The notes: generated by a model from the letters alone, not told the origin. 64,000 nt of DNA from Cupriavidus sp. 2SB (GCF_005503625.1 NZ_SCMX01000011.1:55111-119110); one strand, 5' to 3'. Numbered from the stretch's first letter, positions 16,442 through 27,230 are shown. Numbers and translations are program-made.

Positions 16442-16609
16442 ATACAGTTCGAGCCGGAAGCGCGAGGCCAGACAGAGGCGGCCGAGGCCTAGTCCGGCCG
16501 CGCTGCAGGGAGGGTCCGCGTGGAGACGCCGGCAGAGATGAACGGCGAACTGATAGTAGCGCTGACCACCGCCGGCAAGCGCGCGCAGGACGAAAAATCC
16601 GGCGCTTCG

Positions 16610-17380
16610 TCAGATGCCGGCATACCACTCATACCCCTGGTCTTCCCAGTAGCCGCCTTTGCCCTCACCAATGCTTTCAAAGCTGCTGACGAGTTCGATG
16701 CCCATGATGTATTTGGCCATCTTGTAGCCGAGCTGTCGTTCTACCCGGACGCGTAAAGGCGCGCCATTGGCGATCGGCAACGGCTTGCCGTTGAGCTCGT
16801 AGGCGAGAATGGTCTGCGGATGGTAGGCATCTTCCATGTCGATGCTCTCGTAATATTTCGTCCCCTCTGCATCCATCGGGTCGGCGCAGTAAAAGACCAC
16901 GTAGCGTGCCTCCGGCCTCGGGTGGACACGCGCGAGCAAGGCACTTAATGGTGCGCCTTTCCATTTGCCGATCGCGCTCCATCCTTCGACGCAATCGTGA
17001 CGGGTAATCTGGCTCCGGGCGGGCAGCGCGCGCAGTTCGTCCAGCGAAAACGTTGCGGGCTGCTCAACCAGGCCGAAAACCTTGAGTCGGTACGCGGCGA
17101 ATTCGCCGGCGGCCAGGAACTGGTATCGCTCGTCGTCCGGATTGGCGGTGCCATTGCTGCGAAACGTCGGCGAGAGGTCCGCTTCGGTGAATTCCTGCGC
17201 CATCGAATGGCGCGAGGTCACCAGATGTTGCGTGGCCTGGCTAAGCTTTTCCCCGCTCTTCAGAAGCTTCGGAAACCACACGGTGCCCGACAATCGATCG
17301 CAGCTTGCGAGAAACAGGGCGCCGCTGGCGGCCAGGAGTCGGGCAAGAAAGCGGCGGCGGTTCGGCTCATTCGCTGTCAT
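16610..17380 (-). CDS. Sulfite-oxidase-fold molybdopterin protein, probable Tat lipoprotein, 256 aa
   Basis: A molybdenum-cofactor protein of the sulfite oxidase/MsrP superfamily. The start at 17380 has a GGAGG site and gives a Tat signal (NRRRFLARLLAASG) followed by a lipobox, LASC, so it is probably anchored as a lipoprotein. The cofactor Cys is in RHDCVEGWSAIG. GAPLRVRVERQLGYKMAKYI is typical of the C-terminal part. It overlaps the end of the cytochrome gene by 14 bp, so the pair likely forms an oxidoreductase and its membrane electron partner, comparable to MsrP-MsrQ or YedYZ, though with a different cytochrome. Confidence 0.86.
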   Translation of the reverse strand: MTANEPNRRRFLARLLAASGALFLASCDRLSGTVWFPKLLKSGEKLSQATQHLVTSRHSMAQEFTEADLSPTFRSNGTANPDDERYQFLAAGEFAAYRLKVFGLVEQPATFSLDELRALPARSQITRHDCVEGWSAIGKWKGAPLSALLARVHPRPEARYVVFYCADPMDAEGTKYYESIDMEDAYHPQTILAYELNGKPLPIANGAPLRVRVERQLGYKMAKYIMGIELVSSFESIGEGKGGYWEDQGYEWYAGI

Positions 17381-18221
17381 GATGATCCTCCGTCGCCGGG
17401 ATCCGATAGCGCCCCGTAACCATTGCGCGCAGGTTGTTCCAGAGCCCTGTGATGATGACTTGAGAGACATGAATGAGGACGAACGCTACCAGTGCCAGGG
17501 CGGCGATGAAATGGATCGTGCGCGCGGATTGCCGTCCGCCGAACCAATCGACCCACCCGGGGATCACTGAGTCGAGCCACGGCGACATTGCCCACCCCAT
17601 CAAAATTGCGAGCGGCAGCAGGCCGAAGATGACGATCAGGTAGGTGAGCTTTTGGAGAACGTTGTAATGTTTCGCGGCTTCGCCCTTGGGATGGCGTAGC
17701 AGCAGGTGGTCCTTGAGCGACTTGCGGATGGAATGCCAGTCCTCCTTGGTCGGCGTCAGGTCGCGCACGAGATGCCGGCTGAAGATCGCGTGGATGACAT
17801 ACGCCAGACCATTGATGACTAAGATCCAGGCAAAGAACAGATGCCAGCGCCGTCCCAGTGCCAGCCACTGGGGCCCGGGAATGGTCGCCCAGGCAGGAAA
17901 ACCCCGTCCGACCAGGTCGCCGTCCGGGCCTCTCGATGCGCCGAGCACACCCGTCGTGTTGAATTCGCGGCCAGCCACCCTGGTGACGCCGACCACTTTT
18001 CCGTCCTTGGTTTCCTTGGCGCCCATTTGCAGGATCGGCGGCCGGCCGGTATACGACGACTTGCCCCAGTAGAGCGCAGGGTGCGCGTTGAAGATCTGCA
18101 GCCCGCTCATCAGCAGGATGAAAAACGCGATGACGTTGATCCAGTGCATGATCCGCACCGGCAATGTGTGGCGGTAATAAAGCGAGTCTCGGCGAGGGAC
18201 CGCTGCATCGGAAGACCGCAT
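17367..18221 (-). CDS. Di-haem b-type cytochrome (cytochrome b561/thiosulfate-reductase type), 284 aa
   Basis: A membrane cytochrome with about four transmembrane segments. His ligands are suggested by YRHTLPVRIMHWINV (first helix), WHLFFAWILVINGLAYVIHA and TIHFIAALALVAFVLIHV. A long periplasmic loop (residues about 50-115) separates the first two helices, as in formate dehydrogenase gamma and the b561 group. It is first in a two-gene minus-strand operon with the molybdopterin protein and would pass its electrons to or from the quinone pool. Confidence 0.87.
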   Translation of the reverse strand: MRSSDAAVPRRDSLYYRHTLPVRIMHWINVIAFFILLMSGLQIFNAHPALYWGKSSYTGRPPILQMGAKETKDGKVVGVTRVAGREFNTTGVLGASRGPDGDLVGRGFPAWATIPGPQWLALGRRWHLFFAWILVINGLAYVIHAIFSRHLVRDLTPTKEDWHSIRKSLKDHLLLRHPKGEAAKHYNVLQKLTYLIVIFGLLPLAILMGWAMSPWLDSVIPGWVDWFGGRQSARTIHFIAALALVAFVLIHVSQVIITGLWNNLRAMVTGRYRIPATEDHHDSE

Positions 18222-18388
18222 GGTGTAGCTCTCATCGAATGAAACGCTTGGCAGCGTCGCCTCGACAACTTATGCGTGGCGCGATGCATCAATGATAGGC
18301 GTTCGGCGATATCCCGGAGTCAAGGCGGACAGCGGGGCTGCCGCGAGAGCAGTGCTGCGACTGCGGAGAGTTGTCGACGCTGCCGGAA

Positions 18389-20329
18389 TTATTGGGGAGA
18401 TGTCTGCCCGTGGGCCGGTGGCGGAGCGGAAGCTGACGGCCCACGCGCCGAGTTCCGCTCCGCGCCCCCCAAAGCGCGCGCCACGCTATCAAGAAATCGT
18501 GCAGGGGCTTGGAAGCCGATGACTCTCACAGGGCTCTCGCGACCGTCTGCGCCGAAGAAGATGATCGCCGGCGGGCCAAATAGCCCGAAGCGCTTGAGCA
18601 GTGCCTTGTCATCGGCGTTGTTCCGGGTAACGTCCGCCTGCAGGATTACTATATTGGCGAGTTGCGCTCGCACGCCTGCATCGGAAAAGGTGAAGCGCTC
18701 CATCTCCTTGCAGCTCACACACCAGTCGGCATAGAAATCGAGCATGACCGGCTGGCCGATGGCGGCCGCTTGCGCAATGCGCACATCGAGCTCAGCCACG
18801 GTGCGCACCCGCTCGAAACGCAAGGGCTCGTGGCTTGCCAGGCTATCCGGTGCTCGGCGGCCGGCGCTCAATCCCGCCAGCGGCTGCAGCGGATCGCGCC
18901 CGCCAGATGCCAGCCCGACGAGCACGACGGCCCCCGCAAGCGCAGCCAGCAAGCCCAGGCCCTTGCCCAACCGGGTCAGCCCATGCGTTTCGGGGCCCAG
19001 CGAGTCGAAGGCGTTTAGGAACACGGCGGCCACCAGCAGGAGCGCGGCCCATGCCAACATTGTCATCCAGGCCGGCAGCAGCGCCCTGAGTATCCAGATC
19101 GCCGTGCCGAGCAGCAGGAAGCCGAGGGCACACCTTGTCACTGCCACACGGCGCCCGGCGCGTGGCAGCAGGTTGCCGGAGCCAACCCCCACCAGGACCA
19201 GCGGCGCTCCCATGCCGAGCGCCATGGCAAACAACGCGCTGCTCCCGATCACGGAATCGCCGGTCTGCGCAATATAGGTCAGCACGCCAGCGAGGGGTTC
19301 CGTCACGTGAGGAGCGACGATCAGCGCGGAAATGGCTCCCATCGCTGCGGCGGCGGTTGCATGTACGCCCTGGCGACGCAAAGGCGACGTCATCATCCGC
19401 GCCTGCCAACGCTGAGGAAATTGCAGTGCAAGGAGCCCGAACATGGAGAGCGACAGCGCCACCATCCATGTCGCAATGATGCTCAGTACCCACACGGACT
19501 GGAGCGCCGCCGAGACCCCCTCGCCAAGCAGCCCGCTGGCCACACCGAGGCCGGTGTAGACCACCGCCATGCCGAGCACATAAGCCAGCGAGACGACCGC
19601 AGCACCGCTGCGAGTCACGTGCTCGCCGACCACGATGGCCGACAGGATTGGCATCATCAGCAAGACCGGGGGGGTGAATGTCAGCAGCAGACCCAGGCCG
19701 AAGAACAACACGGCAATTTCAGGAATGTTGCGGGCGTCCAGTGCGCCGGTAATGGTTTCCTCGTCCGCCTGCAGATTGCGCTGCGCGAGATTCCCGGTAT
19801 CAGTCCGGATTTCGGGCGAGGAAGCTGAAGGCACGTTGCGCTCGTGCTGTCCCGTCAGTCCGACTGGCTTGCCGCCTCGCACCTTGTAGACACTTTTCAT
19901 TGGGGGATAACAGACGCCCTGGTCGGCACAGCCTTGCGAGGTCACCACCAACGTCCACTTGCCATCGGTCGGCGCTTTCTCCACCGGCACGCGGATGATG
20001 ACACTCCCTTCATAGATTTCCATCGGCTTGCCGAACGCCTCGTCGACCCTGACCTGGCCCGGTGGGAGTTCCGGCGCGCCGAGTTTGACGCCGGCAGGCT
20101 GTGCGGTAAAGGCGAAGCGCTCACGATACAGGTGGTAGCCCGGTGCTATGTCGAAACGCACCTCGACGGCATGGTCGTCGAGCTCGCGGGCGGCGAAGCG
20201 GAAGGCCTGCTCGGGAGACAGAAGTTCCTCGCTGCCTGCGGCATGGGTGACGACCATGGTGCTCGCGGCGCACAGCCACAGCGCAACGAGCAGGCCAGAA
20301 ATGATTCGTGCCATGTTCAAGGTCGGCAT
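18389..20329 (-). CDS. DsbD-like thiol:disulfide interchange protein lacking intramembrane cysteines, 646 aa
   Basis: It has the three-part DsbD architecture: a signal peptide and periplasmic alpha domain with its Cys pair (C134-ADQGV-C140), a central eight-helix DsbD/CcdA domain, and a C-terminal thioredoxin domain (ADWCVSCKEME, C537/C540). The two cysteines that carry electrons through the membrane in DsbD are both replaced: FTP-C-V is FTP-P-V (residue 221, codon 19667-19669) and GP-C-V is AP-H-V (residue 341, codon 19307-19309). Flanking sequence is otherwise typical (SALIVAPHVTEPLAG). Classical electron transfer therefore cannot occur as known. The start is uncertain: 20329 or 20314; neither has a strong ribosome site. 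Confidence 0.86.
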   Translation of the reverse strand: MPTLNMARIISGLLVALWLCAASTMVVTHAAGSEELLSPEQAFRFAARELDDHAVEVRFDIAPGYHLYRERFAFTAQPAGVKLGAPELPPGQVRVDEAFGKPMEIYEGSVIIRVPVEKAPTDGKWTLVVTSQGCADQGVCYPPMKSVYKVRGGKPVGLTGQHERNVPSASSPEIRTDTGNLAQRNLQADEETITGALDARNIPEIAVLFFGLGLLLTFTPPVLLMMPILSAIVVGEHVTRSGAAVVSLAYVLGMAVVYTGLGVASGLLGEGVSAALQSVWVLSIIATWMVALSLSMFGLLALQFPQRWQARMMTSPLRRQGVHATAAAAMGAISALIVAPHVTEPLAGVLTYIAQTGDSVIGSSALFAMALGMGAPLVLVGVGSGNLLPRAGRRVAVTRCALGFLLLGTAIWILRALLPAWMTMLAWAALLLVAAVFLNAFDSLGPETHGLTRLGKGLGLLAALAGAVVLVGLASGGRDPLQPLAGLSAGRRAPDSLASHEPLRFERVRTVAELDVRIAQAAAIGQPVMLDFYADWCVSCKEMERFTFSDAGVRAQLANIVILQADVTRNNADDKALLKRFGLFGPPAIIFFGADGRESPVRVIGFQAPARFLDSVARALGGAERNSARGPSASAPPPAHGQTSPQ

Positions 20330-20519
20330 CCGACTCGGGCCGCCGAAGAATGACACGGCGCACCGCACCTCATACTCTCACCGCCTTTTCTGATCTTGCC
20401 GCCAGACCGCCCGATGCGCGCGCCTGCCGCAAAGCAACTCGGCGGACGTTTGATAGGCGGGCAATCGCGGCCGGCCGGGGCCTCAGGCCATGCCGCACTG
20501 GCCGAGACGACCTGCCGTC

Positions 20520-20840
20520 TCACGGATTGAGCTCTGTCGCAGGGGCATGAAGATGCAGCAATTGATCGACCGGCATGACCGCCACGATGCCGGCCCCCGG
20601 CACTGAGGAACGTGCCACCTGGAAAATTGCGTCAGCGATGGCCTGAACGCTTTCCTCCTCCACAAAGATCTCAATTTTGGTATGCACACTGGTGAGGTCG
20701 CTGGAGAAGAAGTTCTTGTACTCCCCATACCCCTTGACTCGGGTCGCCGTCAGACCGGGTACGTGAACGGTTGCGAACTGCTGTTCAAGCTTTTCCAGCA
20801 GATCGGATGGGACGATGGCGACGACGCATTTGGTGCTCAT
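20520..20840 (-). CDS. PII-like signalling protein, 106 aa
   Basis: A ferredoxin-fold protein of the PII/CutA-like superfamily: beta-alpha-beta start CVVAIVPSDLLEKLEQQF, the segment ATRVKGYGEYKN, and a late SSVPGAGIVAVMPVD that corresponds to the PII B-loop region. The T-loop region (FFSSDLTSVHTKIE) is short and lacks the uridylylated Tyr, and the Lys-rich nucleotide site of GlnB/GlnK is not evident. It is therefore a PII-like protein rather than a nitrogen regulator. Related proteins are often encoded near metal or small-ion transporters. It has an AAGGAG ribosome site and may share a transcript with the Rieske gene upstream. Confidence 0.68.
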   Translation of the reverse strand: MSTKCVVAIVPSDLLEKLEQQFATVHVPGLTATRVKGYGEYKNFFSSDLTSVHTKIEIFVEEESVQAIADAIFQVARSSVPGAGIVAVMPVDQLLHLHAPATELNP

Positions 20841-20896
20841 GGTGGTCTCCTTGATGGCTGTGGCACTTCTCGCTAAGCGCGTTCAGGAAAACATTG

Positions 20897-21502
20897 TCAT
20901 TCGGCCCCGAAGCGATCCCTGCCGACGACCAGTCGGGTGTCGCCCAGATACTCGTGGGGCGGAATCTCCAGATTGAGCGGCGCCGGAACGCTCTTGAAGA
21001 CACGCCCCGCCAGGTCGAACTTGGAGCCATGGCATGGGCAAAAGAAGCCCCCGGGCCAGCGATCCCCCAAATCCGCGGCAGCGACTTCCGGCCGAAAGAT
21101 TGGCACGCAGCCCAGATGGGTGCAGATGCCAATCGCCACAAAGAAATTCGGCCGGATAGACCGCGCTTCATTGGCGGCATAGGACGGCTGTTGGCTCTGT
21201 CTCGACTGCGGATCGGCCAGCAGGTCGTCATGCTTGCGCAAGCCCGCCAACATGGCCTCGGTCCGGTGCAAGATCCATACGGGCTTGCCCCGCCAGGCAA
21301 CCGTGACCACGTTACCGGGCTTCACGGTGTCGAGCCGGACATCCACAGGCGCGCCGCTCGATCTGGCGGCATTGCTCGGGGCCATGCTTTGCACAAACGG
21401 CAGCATGGCGCCCGCGATCCCTATCCCGCCGAGGGTACCGGTGGCTCGTAGCAGCAATCTGCGCTGACGCAGATCTCGCGGCATGGCAATGGAACCGTTC
21501 AT
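20897..21502 (-). CDS. Orphan Rieske iron-sulfur protein (bc1 subunit type), 201 aa
   Basis: It resembles the ubiquinol-cytochrome c reductase iron-sulfur subunit. A positively charged N-terminus (RDLRQRRLLLRATG) precedes one transmembrane/Tat-like anchor (GIGIAGAMLPFVQSM), and the cluster motifs are CTHLGC and CPCHGSKFD. The start at 21502 has a GGAGG site and removes over 200 spurious upstream residues of the open frame. No cytochrome b or c1 gene adjoins it, so it may serve another oxidoreductase or be a spare subunit under metal stress. Confidence 0.85.
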   Translation of the reverse strand: MNGSIAMPRDLRQRRLLLRATGTLGGIGIAGAMLPFVQSMAPSNAARSSGAPVDVRLDTVKPGNVVTVAWRGKPVWILHRTEAMLAGLRKHDDLLADPQSRQSQQPSYAANEARSIRPNFFVAIGICTHLGCVPIFRPEVAAADLGDRWPGGFFCPCHGSKFDLAGRVFKSVPAPLNLEIPPHEYLGDTRLVVGRDRFGAE

Positions 21503-21564
21503 GGCAGTTACCTCCATCCGGGACCAACGCGTCCGCCAGGCGGCGCGCTGGCACAACCGGCGCA

Positions 21565-22221
21565 TTAACCAAAAGCGCCGAAAAGCCGCCTCCACTGGCC
21601 GCGCCCAGGCAGGAACATCGGCACCCGACGCATGTAGTCCGCATAGGTCGCGCCAAACCGGCAAATCATGTCTCGCTCCTCCTTGCGCGCCAACCGGACA
21701 TAGACGAACACGATGGCCGGGAACAGTGCCAGGGTGATCAGCGTGGGCCAGTGCACGACCTCGCCAAGGACCGCCAGCAGGATGCCGGCGTATTGCGGGT
21801 GGCGTATCACCCCGTACAGGCCTTCCCGTGCGATCCGTTCCTCGCAGCGGGCCGCGTATACCGCAGTCCAGCCACGGATCAGCAGCACGATGCCCGCGGC
21901 GAGCAAGGCATAGCCGAGCAGCATTTCCACGATCGCACCGATAGCGCCATAGCCAAGTAAGGTCGCCCACAAATGCCCCGCGTAGGGAGTGTGCGGAATA
22001 TCGAGGCCGAGGAAGCCCGTCAACAAGTAGATCGTGAGCGGGAACCCGAACATTTCGGCGTAGAGCGCGACCAGGAACGCTTGGACAAGGCCCGCCCCTG
22101 CCCACTCACGCCAACCGCTCGGTGCCGCGTATCGGTAGAACGCCCACGATACCAAGACAATGAGGAAGAGCACGAGATCCCAATGGCCATAATGCGCGGC
22201 GAAGCCGCTCATGGGGTTCAT
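21565..22221 (-). CDS. Isoprenylcysteine carboxyl methyltransferase-family membrane protein, 218 aa
   Basis: A membrane protein with about five hydrophobic segments and the ICMT/phospholipid methyltransferase signature: LYGVIRHPQYAGILLAVLGE, then RKEERDMICRFGATYADYMR near the C-terminus. The RHPxY and the E-x-x-Y-x-x-Y style tail bind S-adenosylmethionine in the family. The substrate is unknown. The start at 22221 (MNPMSGF) is the most sensible of several in-frame ATGs. A relative of the same family, czcN, lies at 51188. Confidence 0.82.
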   Translation of the reverse strand: MNPMSGFAAHYGHWDLVLFLIVLVSWAFYRYAAPSGWREWAGAGLVQAFLVALYAEMFGFPLTIYLLTGFLGLDIPHTPYAGHLWATLLGYGAIGAIVEMLLGYALLAAGIVLLIRGWTAVYAARCEERIAREGLYGVIRHPQYAGILLAVLGEVVHWPTLITLALFPAIVFVYVRLARKEERDMICRFGATYADYMRRVPMFLPGRGQWRRLFGAFG

Positions 22222-22291
22222 GGAAAGGCTCCAGGAAGTTAGCCGATCACGAGACCGTCCCGAGATCCCCGGGTCCATTCCTTCATAGGCA

Positions 22292-22513
22292 TCATTTGTC
22301 CTCTCGATGCGTTGATTCGTCCTTGCCTGGTGCCTGCATTCCCCGCATCCCGAAGTACATTGCGAGCGGACATACCAGCACACATACGAGCACGAGCGCG
22401 AACGGCGCAATGGCCCGCATCGCGGCGTGATACTGTGGCAGCAGCACATACGCGACAACGAGCAGGCCAGCCAGCCCGACTCCAAGCTTCACCATCGTCT
22501 TGAGGCTGCACAT
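22292..22513 (-). CDS. DUF2933-type small membrane protein, 73 aa
   Basis: A small protein starting at 22513 (MCSLKTMVKLG) with an AAGGAG site. Two hydrophobic helices (GVGLAGLLVVAYVLLP and ALVLVCVLVCPLAMYFGM) are separated by a short loop and followed by a charged tail. The CPLAMYFGMRG end of helix 2 resembles DUF2933 proteins seen in copper-resistance loci. The function is unknown. It is a neighbour, and partly a look-alike, of the 83-aa product at 22595. Confidence 0.66.
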   Translation of the reverse strand: MCSLKTMVKLGVGLAGLLVVAYVLLPQYHAAMRAIAPFALVLVCVLVCPLAMYFGMRGMQAPGKDESTHREDK

Positions 22514-22594
22514 GATCGGATCTCCTTGCACGCGGCAGTTGCAATGCCCTGGTCCGTTGGTCAAGCGGCGGAACCTCAGTACAAACATGCGTGC

Positions 22595-22846
22595 TCACTC
22601 CTTTCGCCGAAGCGGCCCGGATTGAGGTTCCTGTCGTTTCCCCGGGGATTCCGTGTCCCGGAAATCGTCATACGCGCTAATGCTCTTCATCATCAGCCAC
22701 ATGAACAACGGGCATAGCAGGAGCAGCAGGTACGGCCCGACGCCCACAACAAGCGCGCGGATGCCCGGGGACACTGCGTAGGCAGCGCCCAGCATTGCCA
22801 GCAGGGCACCTCCAATGGCTATCATGGTTTTCGCGTTGCGTTTCAT
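22595..22846 (-). CDS. DUF2933-like small membrane protein, 83 aa
   Basis: It has two hydrophobic segments (MIAIGGALLAMLGAAYAV and YLLLLLCPLFMWLMMKSI) and a polar C-terminus. The arrangement (short first helix, CPLFMWLMM second helix) parallels the 73-aa product just downstream, so the two look like an old tandem duplication. An AGGAG ribosome site precedes ATG 22846. The rich Met/Cys content of helix 2 would suit copper binding, but this is only an inference from its location among copper genes. Confidence 0.64.
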   Translation of the reverse strand: MKRNAKTMIAIGGALLAMLGAAYAVSPGIRALVVGVGPYLLLLLCPLFMWLMMKSISAYDDFRDTESPGKRQEPQSGPLRRKE

Positions 22847-22895
22847 CGCAGTACTCCTGTCGACGCGAGATTGTCATACACGACGCCGTTGTCAC

Positions 22896-23207
22896 CTATT
22901 TCTGTACCGGCACCTGGACCTTGTCGGCGTACTTGCGCATGATTTCTCCCATGGCCTGCATCATTTCGCCGTGCATTTGCATCAAGAGCTTTTCGTTTCC
23001 AGGCGGTAATTGCCCCATCATTGGACAACTGCCCATCATGCCGCCGCCCATCGCGTGGTCCATCCTCATCGCGTGCCCTTTTTCCTGCGACTGGGTCTGG
23101 GCCTTGTCACCCGCATCGCCTTGGTCTGCGTCGGCCGCCATGCTCCATCCACCGGCGCCTAGCAGGGTCACCGCAAGCGCTACCGCCATCACTGACTTTG
23201 TGTTCAT
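22896..23207 (-). CDS. Met/His-rich periplasmic protein, about 103 aa
   Basis: A Sec signal (MAVALAVTLLGAGGWSMA) precedes an acidic stretch and then a Met/His-rich segment (HAMRMDHAMGGGMMGSC, PMMGQLPPG) typical of periplasmic Cu(I)-binding proteins. The C-terminal MHGEMMQAMGEIMRKYADK forms an amphipathic Met-rich helix. The start is one of three closely spaced ATGs (23219, 23213, 23207); I use 23207 because GGAG lies 6 nt upstream. It is not a named family to me. It is probably a copper buffer of the envelope. Confidence 0.66.
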   Translation of the reverse strand: MNTKSVMAVALAVTLLGAGGWSMAADADQGDAGDKAQTQSQEKGHAMRMDHAMGGGMMGSCPMMGQLPPGNEKLLMQMHGEMMQAMGEIMRKYADKVQVPVQK

Positions 23208-23284
23208 GTCCATCTCCATATCTGCTTGGGTTCCTCGCTTCCCGCCACTTCCGGCGCCGTGAGCGCGGGAGGAAGCGAATCCGG

Positions 23285-23536
23285 TCACTTGGCTTCGCTC
23301 GGGCCCATCGGAGTCATGGGCTGCGCGTCCTTGCCGCTGCTCATCGGGTGGGAACCCATCTTTTTCATCATTTGGTCACATTGCGCCAGCCTGGCGGCTT
23401 GGATTGCGGCGGTCGTGTCGCGCTGCTGCGCGGCGGCACGCGCGCTGTTAATGACGTCCCAGTTCGGGCCGGCCAGTGCGAAGCCAGAGAACACGCCGAG
23501 TGAAACAAGAAGGATGGATTTGAAAATGGTATGCAT
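23285..23536 (-). CDS. Small secreted protein with Met-rich tail, 83 aa
   Basis: Starts at 23536 (MHTIFKSILLVSLG) with a GGGGAAG site and a clear Sec signal ending near ALA-GP. The mature part has a helical Ala/Gln/Arg stretch, one Cys in AQCDQMMKKMGSH, and a Met/Pro tail (HPMSSGKDAQPMTPMGP). It lies directly upstream of the Met/His-rich protein and likely shares its transcript. The function is unknown; copper or silver binding in the periplasm is plausible. Confidence 0.62.
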   Translation of the reverse strand: MHTIFKSILLVSLGVFSGFALAGPNWDVINSARAAAQQRDTTAAIQAARLAQCDQMMKKMGSHPMSSGKDAQPMTPMGPSEAK

Positions 23537-23657
23537 GATGATCTTCCCCAAATCTGATGGCTTGCCGGCTCGACCATGCGCAGCCGAGTGACACGCGCGC
23601 GGTCAGGCAACCGACATCACGGCAGGTGGCCAGGTTTGGCCACGCGATGGGGAACGA

Positions 23658-24047
23658 TCAGATTCGCAACCGTGCCGTTGCGAGATAGACTGGATCAGGT
23701 GGTGGGTGATGCCGCACGGCGGCAGTCAGGGGCGCGCGTCCGGCGGAGGCGATCGGCGCGAGAAAGTACGCGGGCCCGCTCGCCATGGCAGGCAAGAGGC
23801 CGAGATCGGGAGAATGCCCATTATTGTCGGCCCAGTGCCGGCCATCCTGTTGGTGGTCAGCGCACAGCGCCGGCTGTGCCTGGTCCATACCCTGACAGGG
23901 TTCGGTGGCTGCTATTGCCATGGCATCCGCCGCGTCGCCTGAGCCGGTCGGGCATACGTACCCCGCAATCGCGAGGCGCATGAACAGCACCGACGCCAGC
24001 AAGACCAGCGCGAGGAGTCGCGAGAGCGGGCTATGGGTAGGCTTCAT
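23658..24047 (-). CDS. Small secreted Cys/His protein related to the cusD-like product, 129 aa
   Basis: It has a Sec signal (LLALVLLASVLFMRLAIAG), then a Cys-containing YVCPTG, EPCQGMD and ALCADHQQDG, and a His/Pro tail (VRHHPPPDP). The pattern signal-Y-x-C, A-rich, S/P-C-x-M, LC-x-H, PPPP matches the 162-aa product at 27294 upstream of cusC, so the two are paralogues. Such proteins resemble the CopL/CusD type seen beside copper efflux genes; a function in metal handling is likely but unproven. Confidence 0.6.
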   Translation of the reverse strand: MKPTHSPLSRLLALVLLASVLFMRLAIAGYVCPTGSGDAADAMAIAATEPCQGMDQAQPALCADHQQDGRHWADNNGHSPDLGLLPAMASGPAYFLAPIASAGRAPLTAAVRHHPPPDPVYLATARLRI

Positions 24048-24142
24048 GGGCCAATGAAAACAAGTGCTTCCAGTCTAGTCTTGCCAAAACCTGGCAGCAA
24101 GGTCACTGCGGACAGCCGTCGCAGGAAATCGCTCACGCATGC

Positions 24143-26605
<2,463 letters not shown>

Positions 26606-26621
26606 GCCGATGACTCCTGCT

Positions 26622-27122
26622 TTAAGTCCCGCTCAAGTCCTGCCCGCTTGCGTGAACGCGCGGAGACTGGAGCCCCCGGGACAGTGGGCTTCGATGTTTT
26701 TGCCCCTGCGAACTCACCAGGCGATGTCGCGGTTCTGCACTGCCGATCGCGTCAAGGATCGGGCAGGCGGGCCGGTCATCGCCTTCGCAATGCTCCGCGA
26801 GCTCCATGAGCGTGTCTCGCATGCGAGACAGCTCAGCAATCCGCGCGTCCAGTTCGCGCATGTGCCGGAGCGCGATCGCCTTCACAGTGGCGCTAGTGCG
26901 GCGCTTATTTCGCCACAGGTCAAGCAGTTGCCGAATCTGCTCCGTCGAGAAGCCCAGCCTCCTGGCGCGCCCGATGAAGCGCAGCGTATGGATGTCATCC
27001 GCGTCGTAGGTCCGGTAGTTGCCGGCGGTGCGATGCGCCGCAGTAACCAGGCCAATCCGCTCGTAGTAACGAATCATCTTGGCGGGCACGCCGGACGACC
27101 CCGCCGCTTGTCCGATGTTCAC
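26622..27122 (-). CDS. cueR: CueR/CupR-type MerR regulator, 166 aa
   Basis: A MerR activator for Cu(I)/Ag(I)/Au(I). The start is GTG 27122 ([20 protein letters not shown]), with a GGGAG site and the proper family N-terminus. The winged helix is at residues 1-70. The metal loop has C-EGDDRPA-C followed by PILDAI, very like the C112/C120 loop of E. coli CueR. About 25 extra residues, rich in Arg, Ser and His, extend the C-terminus beyond the family's usual end. It is autoregulated from the 19-bp-spaced promoter upstream and co-transcribed with the ATPase. Confidence 0.9.
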   Translation of the reverse strand: MNIGQAAGSSGVPAKMIRYYERIGLVTAAHRTAGNYRTYDADDIHTLRFIGRARRLGFSTEQIRQLLDLWRNKRRTSATVKAIALRHMRELDARIAELSRMRDTLMELAEHCEGDDRPACPILDAIGSAEPRHRLVSSQGQKHRSPLSRGLQSPRVHASGQDLSGT

Positions 27123-27199
27123 GATGCGCTCCCTGGATAGGACCACCCTTAGCGCTGCACTAATGCGAGCGAACTTTGTGACCTGATCAGCATGGTTTC

Positions 27200-27230
27200 A
27201 ACATAGACCTTGCCCATATGGGAAGGTCAA
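27200..27230 (-). promoter_or_regulatory. CueR-controlled promoter of cueR-copA
   Basis: On the minus strand there is a TTGACC -35 (27230-27225), a 19-bp spacer and a TATGTT -10 (27205-27200). The operator at 27207-27227 is a near-perfect dyad with arms ACCTT and AAGGT around CCCATATGGG. This matches the CueR class and the MerR-type overlong spacer. The remaining gap to 27293 shows no clear promoter for the cus genes. Confidence 0.87.

Noticed and set aside
20897..22105. 402-residue reading of the Rieske gene from 22105
   Set aside because: The first 200 residues are Arg/Pro-rich antisense-like sequence inside the methyltransferase gene; the real start is 21502 with a GGAGG site.
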